DNA of 47,508 bases, taken from a virus. The notes under the pieces are model-generated. The model did not search any database. It was not told where the DNA came from and saw only the letters and a list, made by a program, of their open reading frames with translations. The translations under genes and the position numbers were made by a program. The DNA lies in IMG/VR virus record IMGVR_UViG_3300036760_001544, positions 1-47,508 of that record; one strand, 5' to 3'. Positions 8,215-17,121 of this stretch are shown piece after piece (position 1 is the first letter of the stretch; the number at the start of each line of letters is the position of its first letter).

Positions 8215-9074
8215 AGCGGCTCGGCATCCGGATCGTCAAACTGGGGCGGGGCTGGCACGGCGTAGGGCTGATCCCACTCGTCGCCGATCATCGCGATCCA
8301 GCCCGGCACCACGACCTCCTCCTGCGCGTAACCGTCGGTGAGGATCAGAATCTCGTTGAACTCGCCGAGGATGCAAGCGCTGATGCCACCGTCCCGGTTG
8401 GGGAACTGCGGCACGGCCATCTTGGGCAGAGGTGATCCGGCGTGGCGCTTGCCATTGAAACTCCATCCCTCGCCGAAGGGCGACCAGGTGCCCGTCCAAG
8501 GGTAAATCTCGATGACACCATCTTCATCCCTTGAATAGGCGGGCTCCCAATCGCCCCATGGATCCCAGATGCCGTAACGGGCGCACAGCCCCTGGTGGGT
8601 GTCGGAGGGATAGCGCCGCGATGTCGTGCCGGCAGAAGCGAAACGCATCGTGACACCAGTCGTGCTCTCACCATCAACGGCGGTGCAGTGCATCCACCAC
8701 CACCCTGCTGCGCCGTCGGCGGCGAACCAGACCGTGATCTCAGGCGATGGATTGCCCACCCACCCGGAATGCACGATGGTGTAGCTGTGAGCGTAGGCAT
8801 TGGCATCGAGATAGTCGTTGCCGTAGACCGGGTACGCGAAGATCGCCCCGTAGGGGTCTTGATCCTGGAAGCTGAACGCCCAGTGAGGAACGTCATCGTC
8901 GGCGGTGCCTACCGCTGAACCCATCCGGATAAAGTCGATGCCGTCGGCGGTGTCGAGCAGCACGTTGAATCCGGCGCTCGCCACGAAGGTCTTGAGATGG
9001 CCGAACAGAGCCTGCACGGCGGCCTTGTCGAAGGTACCGGCAGGAAACGTCTTCTTGAAACCGACACGGGGCAT
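8211..9074 (-). CDS. Aromatic-rich virion protein, tail module
   Basis: A 287-residue protein starting MPRVGFKKTF at ATG 9074, which shares a base with the upstream stop (TGATG) behind a GGAGAG site. Residues 130-220 are rich in Trp and Tyr (WWWM; WDPWGDWEPAY; YPWTGTWSPFGEGW), a composition seen in sugar-binding or adhesive tail proteins. I know no family for it. The 816-residue protein encoded upstream has the same aromatic bias, so the two may work together at the tail tip. Confidence 0.55.
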   Translation of the reverse strand: MPRVGFKKTFPAGTFDKAAVQALFGHLKTFVASAGFNVLLDTADGIDFIRMGSAVGTADDDVPHWAFSFQDQDPYGAIFAYPVYGNDYLDANAYAHSYTIVHSGWVGNPSPEITVWFAADGAAGWWWMHCTAVDGESTTGVTMRFASAGTTSRRYPSDTHQGLCARYGIWDPWGDWEPAYSRDEDGVIEIYPWTGTWSPFGEGWSFNGKRHAGSPLPKMAVPQFPNRDGGISACILGEFNEILILTDGYAQEEVVVPGWIAMIGDEWDQPYAVPAPPQFDDPDAEPL

Positions 9075-10084
9075 CACGCACTCTCCCCGTGAATGGCCAG
9101 CGACGTGTAGTCGTTCGCCAGGCTGAAGGTGCCAGCCGGTACCTGGCGGCGATACCAGATCGGGATCGCGGCAGGCTGGGTCGCAAAGCCCACCGTATCG
9201 TTCGTCTGGAACGTGCCGCCCCAAGCGATGGCCTTGATGGTGAAGTACGGCGTACCGGTCGCCGGATTCAGGGGTGCGTAGTCGGCGCTGACCGATCCCG
9301 GGCTGGCCAGGGTGCCGACCGTGTTCCCGGACACCATGAAGGTGGTGGCGCTCGTGAAGGTCAGCGTCCAGTTTTCCTCCACCGCCCCCTTGTTGTGGGC
9401 GACGAGGTTGCCGACGGTGGCGGAATCGAAGTTGCCACCACCGCTGGTGACCGACACCCCAGTGACGCCAGCCACCGCGTTGGGCAGTTCGAGGACGCTG
9501 GACACCAACGTGTTCGACGTGGCGTAGCTATTCACAAGCGTGGGCGAGACATCCACCGTGGCGAAATCGGTGCCGTAGCTCACGCCGCTGACCGTCACCC
9601 ACTCCTCGTTACCGGAACCGCCGGTGCTCGGTCTATCCGAGACGCGCAGCCGGTCGCCCACGCGGAACGGTTGTAGGGTGGTGTACTCGGCATTGCGCTC
9701 GCAGACGACCTGCAACTGGGTGGCCCCGCCGACTACCGGCGCGAACAGCGTGCCGATGCCGTAGGGCCGACCGGCGATCTGATCTTCGGTGTCGGTTTGC
9801 GTGCCCGGCTGGAACACCACGAAGTCGCCGGCAGGGGTCAGGCTGTCGAGGAACAGGCGCACGTTCAGGAGCGCCGTGTCCTGCGCGCTGTTGACGTGAA
9901 TGAACGCCTTGCGCCACTTCACCGCGCCGGCCAGTCGCTCGGACTGCGACACGTCGGGGAAGAGATTGTTCTTCACCCCGGACACCAGTTGCGAGAAAGC
10001 CATCCGCCCGCCGTTCTGGGCAGGCGTGATGTCGGACATCAGGGCGGCGGGCCGCCAGATGATTTCATTATCGAGAATGGGCAT
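9074..10084 (-). CDS. Tail-module structural protein, possible adhesin-type
   Basis: A 336-residue protein. The first 150 residues contain PILDNEIIWRPAALMSD and FLDSLTPAGDFVVFQPGTQTD and look like a conserved virion protein. The rest is low in charge and rich in Gly, Ser, Thr and Val, as in beta-helical or Ig-like surface proteins. It lies between the small distal-tail-like protein and the aromatic-rich 287-residue protein. A role in the tail tip or fibre attachment is inferred; no catalytic motif is visible. Confidence 0.5.
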   Translation of the reverse strand: MPILDNEIIWRPAALMSDITPAQNGGRMAFSQLVSGVKNNLFPDVSQSERLAGAVKWRKAFIHVNSAQDTALLNVRLFLDSLTPAGDFVVFQPGTQTDTEDQIAGRPYGIGTLFAPVVGGATQLQVVCERNAEYTTLQPFRVGDRLRVSDRPSTGGSGNEEWVTVSGVSYGTDFATVDVSPTLVNSYATSNTLVSSVLELPNAVAGVTGVSVTSGGGNFDSATVGNLVAHNKGAVEENWTLTFTSATTFMVSGNTVGTLASPGSVSADYAPLNPATGTPYFTIKAIAWGGTFQTNDTVGFATQPAAIPIWYRRQVPAGTFSLANDYTSLAIHGESA

Positions 10085-10093
10085 GTTTTCCTC

Positions 10094-10474
10094 TCAAACG
10101 GTCATGAGCTTCAGGGTGGCGAGATAGAAGTCGCCGGCTTGTGGATTGGCCACCGGCACCAGGGGCCGGGCCTCAAAGGCGGGCGCGTCCTGATGGCGGA
10201 ACATCACCTGCCGCGACTCGCCGCGCAGGGTCAGCGTGTAGACGCCACCGGGGCTTGCCGCCCGCAGCGCCAATGCCTCGATCTGGGCGCGCGTGAACCA
10301 GCCAGCGTCGGATTCCGACTCCAGGGTGATGGGCAGCCCGGCCTGCAACTGGCCGTAGAACACCACCACCGATCCGTCGAGCGTGCGGCGCACAGACTGG
10401 GCGACGCGGCTTGCAGTCCATTCGTCGGACCAAAGGAGGCCCGCCGGCAGTTGAATGCCGTCCAAGATGATCAC
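10094..10474 (-). CDS. Small minor tail protein
   Basis: A 126-residue alpha/beta protein (MIILDGIQLPAGLLWSDEW; SVRRTLDGSVVVFYGQLQAG) of the type found near the distal tail protein in siphophages. WSDEW and the RRTLDGS turn look like conserved motifs of such minor tail proteins. It lies directly after the 816-residue tail-tip gene, in the same leftward transcript. Assignment rests on position and general fold. Confidence 0.55.
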   Translation of the reverse strand: MIILDGIQLPAGLLWSDEWTASRVAQSVRRTLDGSVVVFYGQLQAGLPITLESESDAGWFTRAQIEALALRAASPGGVYTLTLRGESRQVMFRHQDAPAFEARPLVPVANPQAGDFYLATLKLMTV

Positions 10475-10483
10475 GTTGGTCTC

Positions 10484-12934
10484 CTACTGGAACTCGGGTC
10501 GGATGTGGTACAGGAAACGCGTGCTGACCGAGCCGAGATCGGCGAGGCTGCCGACCTCGACCATGTCGCCATTCGGGCCGAGCAGGTAGTCGCCCACCTC
10601 GAAGCCGCCGTTGTCGAGGAAACTGCCGAAGCGCACCGAAGGATGGATAACGATGTTCCGGTAGTTCGACCAACTGGCGGCGTTGTTGGCGATCACCGTT
10701 TGGAAGGCAGATCGCATCGCCGCGTCGTCGATCAGCGCCCCAGCCCGCGTGTAGAAGCGGTCGATCCACAAAACGTTCGAGAACGACTCGGGATAGGTCG
10801 GCGGGCTGTAGGTGACCGGCACGAACCAGCGAATGTCGTCGCCATCCATCACCACGTACTCGACGACACCGAGCATTGCCGCCACCTGCTGCATCATCGC
10901 GCGGGTGAGCGAAATCGACACCGCCTCCACCGGTACCCAGACGTACTGCGAGCCGTTCCATGTTCGCTGTTCACCGTTGATCATGATCGGCGCACTCAGG
11001 CTTCCCCATCCCGAGTAGCCGGGCCACGGGCGTTTGTGCCACGGACTGCTCCAGTCATACGGCGTCGTCTGGTAGCCGGTCACGAAGTAGGTCGCCGGAT
11101 TGATCAGCGGCTGGTAGCTGGGTTTGGTGATCGAGCGGTTGATGCTCGTGATCGCCACCGCATTCAGGTTGTATTGCTGAAGAACGTACTCATAGTCGTA
11201 GCGCCCGTCAGGAGCGTATTTCTTGATTGCGCCCCACTCGGGTTCGTACTGCGGGCCAAAGCTCGCCAGATCCCAATACCAGCGCTGCGTGGCCTTCTTC
11301 GCGGGCATATTGGCCGGCGTCGTTTCCGGATTGTCCGGTGCGGTCAGGAACAGGCTGAACGAGATCGAGCACTGTCCGTTGTACATCGAGATGTAGCTGC
11401 TGCCCCAGTTGCCCTGCCAGCCGTAATTCGGCGATTGCGGATGCAGCGGGTAGGCATTCCAGTTGGCCATCCCGGAAATCGAGACGCCGCCGGCCAGGTA
11501 TTTCGTCTCGCCGGGTTCCAGATGCACCCAGGCCTGCCAGCCCGATGCTTGAACCACCAATCCGACGGCGAAATCGAAGGCGTTGCCCACCTTGATCACG
11601 AAGCGGAAGGTGGTAATGTTCTTCATGTCGAACACGGCATCGAACAGGATGCCGGTTCCGTTTGCCGGCCACGGATAGAGCACCGGGCTCCTCGTGTACG
11701 TCACCTCGAACGGCGGGATGATCCCGTCGGTCATCCCCGGCGTGTAGCTGATCAGCGACGGCATGTGCGAGAGCCAGATCGACTTCCACGACATCCGCGT
11801 GTCGCCGGAGAGGCCAAGCGCAGTGCTGCTCACTGAACGGCTGTAGGTCTGGTAGCCATAGGCCAGCAGGATGTAGCGCATCCGGTAGGTGCCGGTCGTG
11901 GGCAGGCCGATGCTCGCCGGGTCGATGGTGTTGAACCAGTAGAACCAGTCGACGTTGTAGTGCCGGATGATGCCGTTGGCGTCCATCGACATCTGTTCCC
12001 AGCCACTCGGCCACCAGCTGTAGGTGGTCATCTGGCCGGGCGAGTAGTTCGAGCCGTGCACGCTCTGGTACCAGATCTGCCCTGACTCCAGATGGGTCAC
12101 CTCGATCACGGCGGCGATGCCGAAGTAACCGACACCAGTGCTGACCTGATAGGACAGAGCCTGCGCCGGATCGACGCGATCCGCGACGGCAGCCGGAATC
12201 GGCCTGGACTCGAAGCGTACCCACAGGTCGGCGACCCGGTCGATGATGAGATGCAGGCTGCCGAGGAACTGCGATCCACTGCTGCCGGAGAACTTCAGGG
12301 TGCGGCCGTAGAGCTCGAAATACGGGTCAGGCGTCACGGCCTGCTGATCGCGCCACTCCCAGCGGAAGTTGCCGCCTCCCGGCCCGTGCAGCACGTAGTT
12401 GAAGTCGACCGGCTTGGCAAAGAGCTCGCGCCGCAGCATCGGACAGGGCGTAGGCGGCGGCGGAGTTGTACCGCCCGCAAAGGGCACGGACAGCCGCGCC
12501 TCGATTCCGCTGGACTCGGTGCCGCTACCGCGCGTCACCCCACCCCGGTCAAGGCGGCTGGAAACGGTGAGACGCAAGCCGGGCTCCGGCTCGGACTGCG
12601 AGGCGTAGTGGCGGCTTTCGCACTGGCTGTACGCCTGACTCGTGGCGTTGTTGAGCTCGCTGATCACCTGGTCGTAGTAGCGGCGCGCCAGCGGACTGTG
12701 ATCCGGCTGCGGCTGAATCCACCAGTAGCTGTTACCGAACAGCCAGTAGAAATCGACGCCCGGCCAGTCGTAGATCCACCAGTCGCAGTCACGCTGCTGG
12801 CGCACCTCGTCCTGCGCACTCTCCCAGGTGCAGGCGAAGAAATCGATGGGCACCGCCTGCTTGAGGTTGGCCTTGACCGGGCCGCCCTGTGGCGGTGTAA
12901 CGTCCGGCAGAGGGGTTGGCGACGGTTCCTTCAT
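10484..12934 (-). CDS. Giant Trp/Tyr-rich tail-tip protein, unknown family
   Basis: An 816-residue protein immediately after the tape measure gene (ATGA overlap at 12934), where lambda has gpM/gpL and other phages have distal tail proteins. It is strikingly aromatic from the start (DWWIYDWPGVDFYWLFGNSYWWIQP) to the end (YTRAG...WSNYRNIVIHP). The N-terminal 30 residues are proline-rich. The middle, about 180-560, is beta-sandwich-like with many Gly, Ser, Asn and aromatic residues, as in carbohydrate-binding proteins. The last 150 residues (AVSISLTRAMMQQVAAMLGVVEYVV onward) look like a globular virion domain that could anchor it to the tail. I recognise no family. A role in host-surface binding is inferred. 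Confidence 0.6.
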   Translation of the reverse strand: MKEPSPTPLPDVTPPQGGPVKANLKQAVPIDFFACTWESAQDEVRQQRDCDWWIYDWPGVDFYWLFGNSYWWIQPQPDHSPLARRYYDQVISELNNATSQAYSQCESRHYASQSEPEPGLRLTVSSRLDRGGVTRGSGTESSGIEARLSVPFAGGTTPPPPTPCPMLRRELFAKPVDFNYVLHGPGGGNFRWEWRDQQAVTPDPYFELYGRTLKFSGSSGSQFLGSLHLIIDRVADLWVRFESRPIPAAVADRVDPAQALSYQVSTGVGYFGIAAVIEVTHLESGQIWYQSVHGSNYSPGQMTTYSWWPSGWEQMSMDANGIIRHYNVDWFYWFNTIDPASIGLPTTGTYRMRYILLAYGYQTYSRSVSSTALGLSGDTRMSWKSIWLSHMPSLISYTPGMTDGIIPPFEVTYTRSPVLYPWPANGTGILFDAVFDMKNITTFRFVIKVGNAFDFAVGLVVQASGWQAWVHLEPGETKYLAGGVSISGMANWNAYPLHPQSPNYGWQGNWGSSYISMYNGQCSISFSLFLTAPDNPETTPANMPAKKATQRWYWDLASFGPQYEPEWGAIKKYAPDGRYDYEYVLQQYNLNAVAITSINRSITKPSYQPLINPATYFVTGYQTTPYDWSSPWHKRPWPGYSGWGSLSAPIMINGEQRTWNGSQYVWVPVEAVSISLTRAMMQQVAAMLGVVEYVVMDGDDIRWFVPVTYSPPTYPESFSNVLWIDRFYTRAGALIDDAAMRSAFQTVIANNAASWSNYRNIVIHPSVRFGSFLDNGGFEVGDYLLGPNGDMVEVGSLADLGSVSTRFLYHIRPEFQ

Positions 12935-15894
12935 TACGCCCCCCGCGACAGTTCGCGCAACGCCTGCGCCAGTTGCATCGCCGTTTCGCGCGAGGACTGC
13001 ACCGTGTGCGGCTTGCCACCGACGTGGAAGCGCAGGTCGACCACGTCCCGGGCCGGCGTGCCGTTGTCGCCCGCCATCATCGCCACCTGACTCACCGTGT
13101 TGCCCACAGCCCCTCCGGCCGCGAAGCGAGGAAGCGCTGGCAGGAAGCCGGCATTGAGAGACGCGAAGAAGGCCTCGCCGAACTTGCGCACGCTCGCTGC
13201 CCGGATGACGAACTCGCCGTGAGAGAGCAGCGCTGGTACCGAATCCGAGGTCTCGGTGCCCGGCCCGAAAATGCGTCCCGACATCCGCCGAAATCCCTCG
13301 GCGACCGCCTGTCCGCCTTCGGCCAGTTTCTGGATCAGGCCGCCTTGCGCATTGGTGTAGACCTTGGTGACGTAGATCGTGTGAGTGCTCGACGTCGGCC
13401 GTAGCAGTTCCGATACAGCAGCCCGGTATTGATTCAGGTCGGGCTGCACGGTGTGGGTGGCCGAGGTCGGTGCCGAGAGCACGGTCTTGGCATCCAGGGC
13501 AAACGACGCCAACTGCTGCCGGGGCTGGTCGAAGGACACCAGCGCCGGGATTTCCACGTTGGCGCTGGCCAGTGTCCCCTTGAGCCGGTCGATGTCGGCC
13601 ATGACCTGCGTGGTATCGGCCTCGACCTTGGCGAGCAGTTGCAGGTTGTCCGCGTCGGACTTGAGTTTCTCCAGAGATGCTTGCGCCTCCTTGGTGTCGG
13701 CCTGAATTTTGGCGACGAGTTGCTGCGCCTCGGTCAGCGCCTTGAGTTTCTCGATGCCGGCCTTGGCAGCTTCGATGTCGATGTCGAGCTTGAGCTTGTC
13801 CTGAGTGAGCAAAGCTTGGCGCAGTTTGTCCAGTTCATCCGAAACGGAGGCCAGTGCGCGCTTGGCTTCGTCGGCACCTTGGCCAGCGGCGCTGGCGGCC
13901 TGCTTGTGCGCGTCGCCCAGTCCCTTGAGCGCCGCATCGGCGATGCCGGCTGCCTCCTTGATCTCGCCGATGGCGGTGGCCGCCGCCTGACCTTCCGACA
14001 CCACGGTCTGGGTCACCGTCTTGCCGTTCTGCTCGACCTGTCGGGTCACCGCCGAGGCGGTGCGCTCGGCCAGCGCGATAGCTTCCTCGGCGAGTTTCCG
14101 CGCCTGCTCGTAGTTGCCGGCGGCGAGTGCCGCGCGAGCCTGCGCCTGCTTCTCGTCGATCTGGCGCAGCCGATCCTGATAGGCCGCGTACTCGTCCATC
14201 CCCTTGCGGGAGAGTTCGCGGATGCGATCCTCGACCGAGAGGCGCAGGTTGAGCCGGGCTTCGTCGGCCGCCTTGGCCGCTTGCAGGTGGCGCTGCTCCT
14301 CGGCGATCAACCGGTCGACGGTGGCGCGGTAGGCCGACTCCAGTTGGCTGTAGATGGCGATGCGTGCCTCGACCGCTTGCCGCTCGATGGCCTGCACATC
14401 CTGTCCTGCGGCCCGGGCGAGCGCCACGGCCTGACCATAGGTCGCCTTCCAGGCCGACTCCATCTGCCGAGCACCGGCCTCCACCGCCGCGAGTTTCTCG
14501 CGTTCAGCAGAGAGCAGCGCTTGGGCCGACTCACGGATGGCGGCAGACTCGGAGCGCGCGGCATTCTGCGCCGCCGCTTCCTGCCGCTTGTAGTTCGATT
14601 CGATTTCGGCGACACGGGCATCCCAGATCGCCTTGATGTCGGCGGCGACCTGCTTGTAACTGGCCGACAGCTGCTTGACCGTCTCGGCCGCCTTCTTGGT
14701 TCCAGCGTCGAGCGCCTGCCGGATCGCTTCGCCAGCCTGGGTCGCCGCACCCTGGATGGCGCGCAGGGCGTCCGCCGTGCCGGGCAACGCCGCCTTGAGT
14801 CGCTCAGCGGCCTGCGCCGCCAGCATCATCTGGGTTTTGACGGAGAGCGTGCCGGTGTTGGCCAGTTCCTCCATCGCCGCCGACAGTTGCTGCAACTGCT
14901 CGCGCTGCCGATTCATCTCATCGATGGCGCGGTTGGTTTCGCGGATGTCCTGCACCATATTGACGATGCCGCGCCCCATTTTCCAGATGGCGACGGCGGC
15001 GAGCACCGGCAGGAAGCGCATGAAGGCCGCCTTCAGTACCGCCAAGGCACTACCCAGCGCAGCAACCGCCGCGACGCCCTTGACGGCCAGCACAGCGACG
15101 ATGATCTCGCCGAGTACTCGCAGCACGGCCATGATCTCTTCGCCGTGGGAGGCCAGTGCCACCAAGCCGTCAGCCAGTTTCTGCAAGGCTGGCAGTGCGG
15201 CTTCGGCCACTTTCATGGCGATGCCGGACAACGCCTGCTTCACCGTGTCGAGCGTGTCGTTGAACTTTTCGGCGGCCTTCGCGGTGTCGCCACTGATCTC
15301 GAGGCCCAGTTCCTTGAACTTCTGCTTCAGCTGCTCGATGCCGGCGCGCCCCTGGTTGAGGAACGGGATCAGCTCGACGCCGCTCTTGCCGAAGAGCTTC
15401 ACGGCCAGCGCCGATTTCTCGGCCCCATCGGGCATCGCGGCGAAGGCATCTGCCAGATCGAGTAGCACCTCCTCGGTCGGGCGCAGTTGCCCAGCGGCAT
15501 CCTTGACGGAGACACCCAGCCGGCTGAATGCCTCGACCTGTTCCTTCGATCCGCCCGCCGCCTCGACCATTGCGGTCGCGAGCTTCTGCATTCCCTTGGC
15601 CAGTCCCTCCAGCGAAATGCCGGACTGCTCGGCGATGGGTTTCAGCAGCGACAGCGACTCGACCGAGATGCCGGTCTTCTGCGAGAGCTTGGAAAGATTG
15701 TCGGCGGTGTCGAGCGCGGCCTTGCCGGCGGCCACCAAGGCACCGAGAGAAAGCGCTGCACCGAGCCCCGCCAGCACACTGTTGACCTTGCTGGCGGCGT
15801 TTGAGAGCCCTTCCAGATTGCCCTTCACCGAGGCGAGCGCCGACCGGGTCTGGTCGACGGCAGTGATGAGGATTTGGGCGCGGTCGGATGCCAC
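12934..15894 (-). CDS. Tail tape measure protein
   Basis: A 986-residue protein that sets tail length and is released into the host at infection. The start (DRAQILITAVDQTRSALASVKGNL) is the usual opening of proteobacterial tape measures. It is mostly helical. Hydrophobic stretches lie near residues 40-61 and 253-303, fitting membrane insertion. A very long Ala/Glu/Lys/Gln coiled-coil region follows, about 320-800. The C-terminus (AEGGQAVAEGFRRMSGRIFGPGTETSDSV and SHGEFVIRAASVRKFG) is the conserved end of the family. At 986 residues it predicts a tail of roughly 150 nm by the usual 1.5 angstrom per residue rule. It follows the chaperone and a DUF6441-like gene. Confidence 0.92.
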   Translation of the reverse strand: MASDRAQILITAVDQTRSALASVKGNLEGLSNAASKVNSVLAGLGAALSLGALVAAGKAALDTADNLSKLSQKTGISVESLSLLKPIAEQSGISLEGLAKGMQKLATAMVEAAGGSKEQVEAFSRLGVSVKDAAGQLRPTEEVLLDLADAFAAMPDGAEKSALAVKLFGKSGVELIPFLNQGRAGIEQLKQKFKELGLEISGDTAKAAEKFNDTLDTVKQALSGIAMKVAEAALPALQKLADGLVALASHGEEIMAVLRVLGEIIVAVLAVKGVAAVAALGSALAVLKAAFMRFLPVLAAVAIWKMGRGIVNMVQDIRETNRAIDEMNRQREQLQQLSAAMEELANTGTLSVKTQMMLAAQAAERLKAALPGTADALRAIQGAATQAGEAIRQALDAGTKKAAETVKQLSASYKQVAADIKAIWDARVAEIESNYKRQEAAAQNAARSESAAIRESAQALLSAEREKLAAVEAGARQMESAWKATYGQAVALARAAGQDVQAIERQAVEARIAIYSQLESAYRATVDRLIAEEQRHLQAAKAADEARLNLRLSVEDRIRELSRKGMDEYAAYQDRLRQIDEKQAQARAALAAGNYEQARKLAEEAIALAERTASAVTRQVEQNGKTVTQTVVSEGQAAATAIGEIKEAAGIADAALKGLGDAHKQAASAAGQGADEAKRALASVSDELDKLRQALLTQDKLKLDIDIEAAKAGIEKLKALTEAQQLVAKIQADTKEAQASLEKLKSDADNLQLLAKVEADTTQVMADIDRLKGTLASANVEIPALVSFDQPRQQLASFALDAKTVLSAPTSATHTVQPDLNQYRAAVSELLRPTSSTHTIYVTKVYTNAQGGLIQKLAEGGQAVAEGFRRMSGRIFGPGTETSDSVPALLSHGEFVIRAASVRKFGEAFFASLNAGFLPALPRFAAGGAVGNTVSQVAMMAGDNGTPARDVVDLRFHVGGKPHTVQSSRETAMQLAQALRELSRGA

Positions 15895-15897
15895 GGA

Positions 15898-16551
15898 TTA
15901 CAGGCCTTGTGCGTTCAGTTGTTGCAGGATGGTGGTGGAGAGCTTGGGCATTTGCGAGCGCACGAGGCCGGGCAGGTCGAAACGGCCGCGCAGGGTCACG
16001 ATCGGCACCAGCACGGCGATGGGAATCTCCTGGCCGCGCTTGATCGATTTCGCCCCGGTGCGGCCGCGCTCGGCACGCTTGAAGCGGCGTAGTTCGGTAG
16101 CGTTCTCCTTGATTGCTTCCGCCATCAGAATCACCTTGCCGTTTTTCTCAATGAAGAAGGCATTGCCGGCGCGCATCAGGCCGTCGACCACGCGCCGGAA
16201 GGCCTTGCGGCCAATGCGCTGGTGCTCGGGCAGGAGCGGAATCAGCATCCGCCCGCCGATGGTGCCGCCCCGGACGTGGATGCCAAGCCACGGGATCTTC
16301 GACCCGACGAGTAGCGCCGGGAATTTCTCCGGACTGCCAGCGTAGAGCTTGTGGCGCATCGACTTCACGAAGCCAGCCTTCCTCACCTTGAAGACTGACT
16401 GCATTCGAGCCTGGGCTGTCTGGGCGATCTCCTTGCCTGCGGTCTTCATCCCGGCCTCGACCGCCTTACGGATCGCCCGGCGCTTCGCCGGCACCCAACT
16501 ATCGAGCCGCTTCGGATCGAGCAGGCCCGAGGTGGTGAGCGAGAGTTTCAT
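15898..16551 (-). CDS. Minor tail protein (DUF6441-like)
   Basis: A 217-residue basic protein between the tail chaperone and the tape measure. It opens MKLSLTTSGLLDPKRLDSWVP and has a helical segment (RKAVEAGMKTAGKEIAQTAQARMQ) typical of tail-completion or gpZ-like proteins. The rest is alpha/beta. It resembles the DUF6441 family of phages. ATG overlaps the stop of the frameshift extension (16548-16551), so it is coupled to the chaperone. The exact role is unknown. Confidence 0.6.
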   Translation of the reverse strand: MKLSLTTSGLLDPKRLDSWVPAKRRAIRKAVEAGMKTAGKEIAQTAQARMQSVFKVRKAGFVKSMRHKLYAGSPEKFPALLVGSKIPWLGIHVRGGTIGGRMLIPLLPEHQRIGRKAFRRVVDGLMRAGNAFFIEKNGKVILMAEAIKENATELRRFKRAERGRTGAKSIKRGQEIPIAVLVPIVTLRGRFDLPGLVRSQMPKLSTTILQQLNAQGL

Positions 16552-17119
16552 CGGGTGAGTTCCTTCAGGAGTCGCTTGATCTCGGCGCTACCGCCGCGCT
16601 GCGCCGTGACCAGCAGGGCGAACTGCGCCGCCAGATCGTCACGTTCATCACGGTCGATGGCCGCGAGAAACGCCCGCAGCTGCGCGAGTGTGTAGGTCAG
16701 GACGTCGGGGTAACGGTGGCCGGATCGGATGAGTCGCTGGATGGCATCTGACCAGGGATCAGCGTGCCGAGGGTTTGGCTCACCCGCGTGATCTCCGGCA
16801 CCACGCGGCGGATAAAAAAATCCGCGTTCGCCCCGAACACCGCCTCGGCAAGCCGGATGGCATCGTCCAGGGCCAGGCCCGACACCCACTCCGGCGGACG
16901 ACGGCAGGCAATGGCCAGCGCCAGGATCACCGACTCGCCGTCCTCGGACAGCAGGCGCAGCCAGTCGGGATCGGGACCGAGCTTCCCGGCAATGGGACGC
17001 ACGGTGCGGGCGAAGATCGGCAGCTCGCCCACCTTGAGGGGCGTGATGTCGAGCGTCTCGCCGCCGATGATCACGGTTTCGGGTACCGGTGGCAGCGCCG
17101 TGAAGGTTTGCGCGTCCAT
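16548..17119 (-). CDS. Tail assembly chaperone, -1 frameshift product (gpGT-like)
   Basis: The long form of the chaperone. Translation of the 140-residue protein slips back one base at a TTTTTTT run on the leftward strand (T-TTT-TTT in the zero frame, complement of 16814-16820) after F102. It then continues for 88 residues to 16548, giving 190 residues. The extension (DAIQRLIRSGHRYPDVLTYTLAQLRAFL and onward) reads as true protein and has no start of its own. Lambda makes gpG and gpGT the same way, and the long form recruits tail tube subunits to the tape measure. The heptamer is a textbook slippery sequence, and no other decoding would use the 16548-16696 region. Confidence 0.8.
16697..17119 (-). 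CDS. Tail assembly chaperone, short form (gpG-like)
   Basis: A 140-residue acidic helical protein between the tail tube and tape measure genes. The motif VGELPIFARTVRPIA and the helical core LRLLSEDGESVILALAIACRRPPEWVSGL are typical of siphophage chaperones that coat the tape measure before tube assembly. The last 38 residues are low in complexity (QMPSSDSSDPATVTPTS) and lie past the frameshift site, so they occur only in the short form. ATG at 17119 is close behind the tail tube stop. Confidence 0.85.
   Translation of the reverse strand: MDAQTFTALPPVPETVIIGGETLDITPLKVGELPIFARTVRPIAGKLGPDPDWLRLLSEDGESVILALAIACRRPPEWVSGLALDDAIRLAEAVFGANADFFIRRVVPEITRVSQTLGTLIPGQMPSSDSSDPATVTPTS
16814..16820 (-). 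promoter_or_regulatory. Programmed -1 frameshift site TTTTTTT
   Basis: Seven T on the leftward strand, in zero-frame register GAT TTT TTT ATC. Both tRNAs can re-pair perfectly after a one-base backward slip. It lies 118 bases before the zero-frame stop and opens the only reading frame that covers the region up to the next gene. Confidence 0.8.
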
Positions 17120-17121
17120 GA

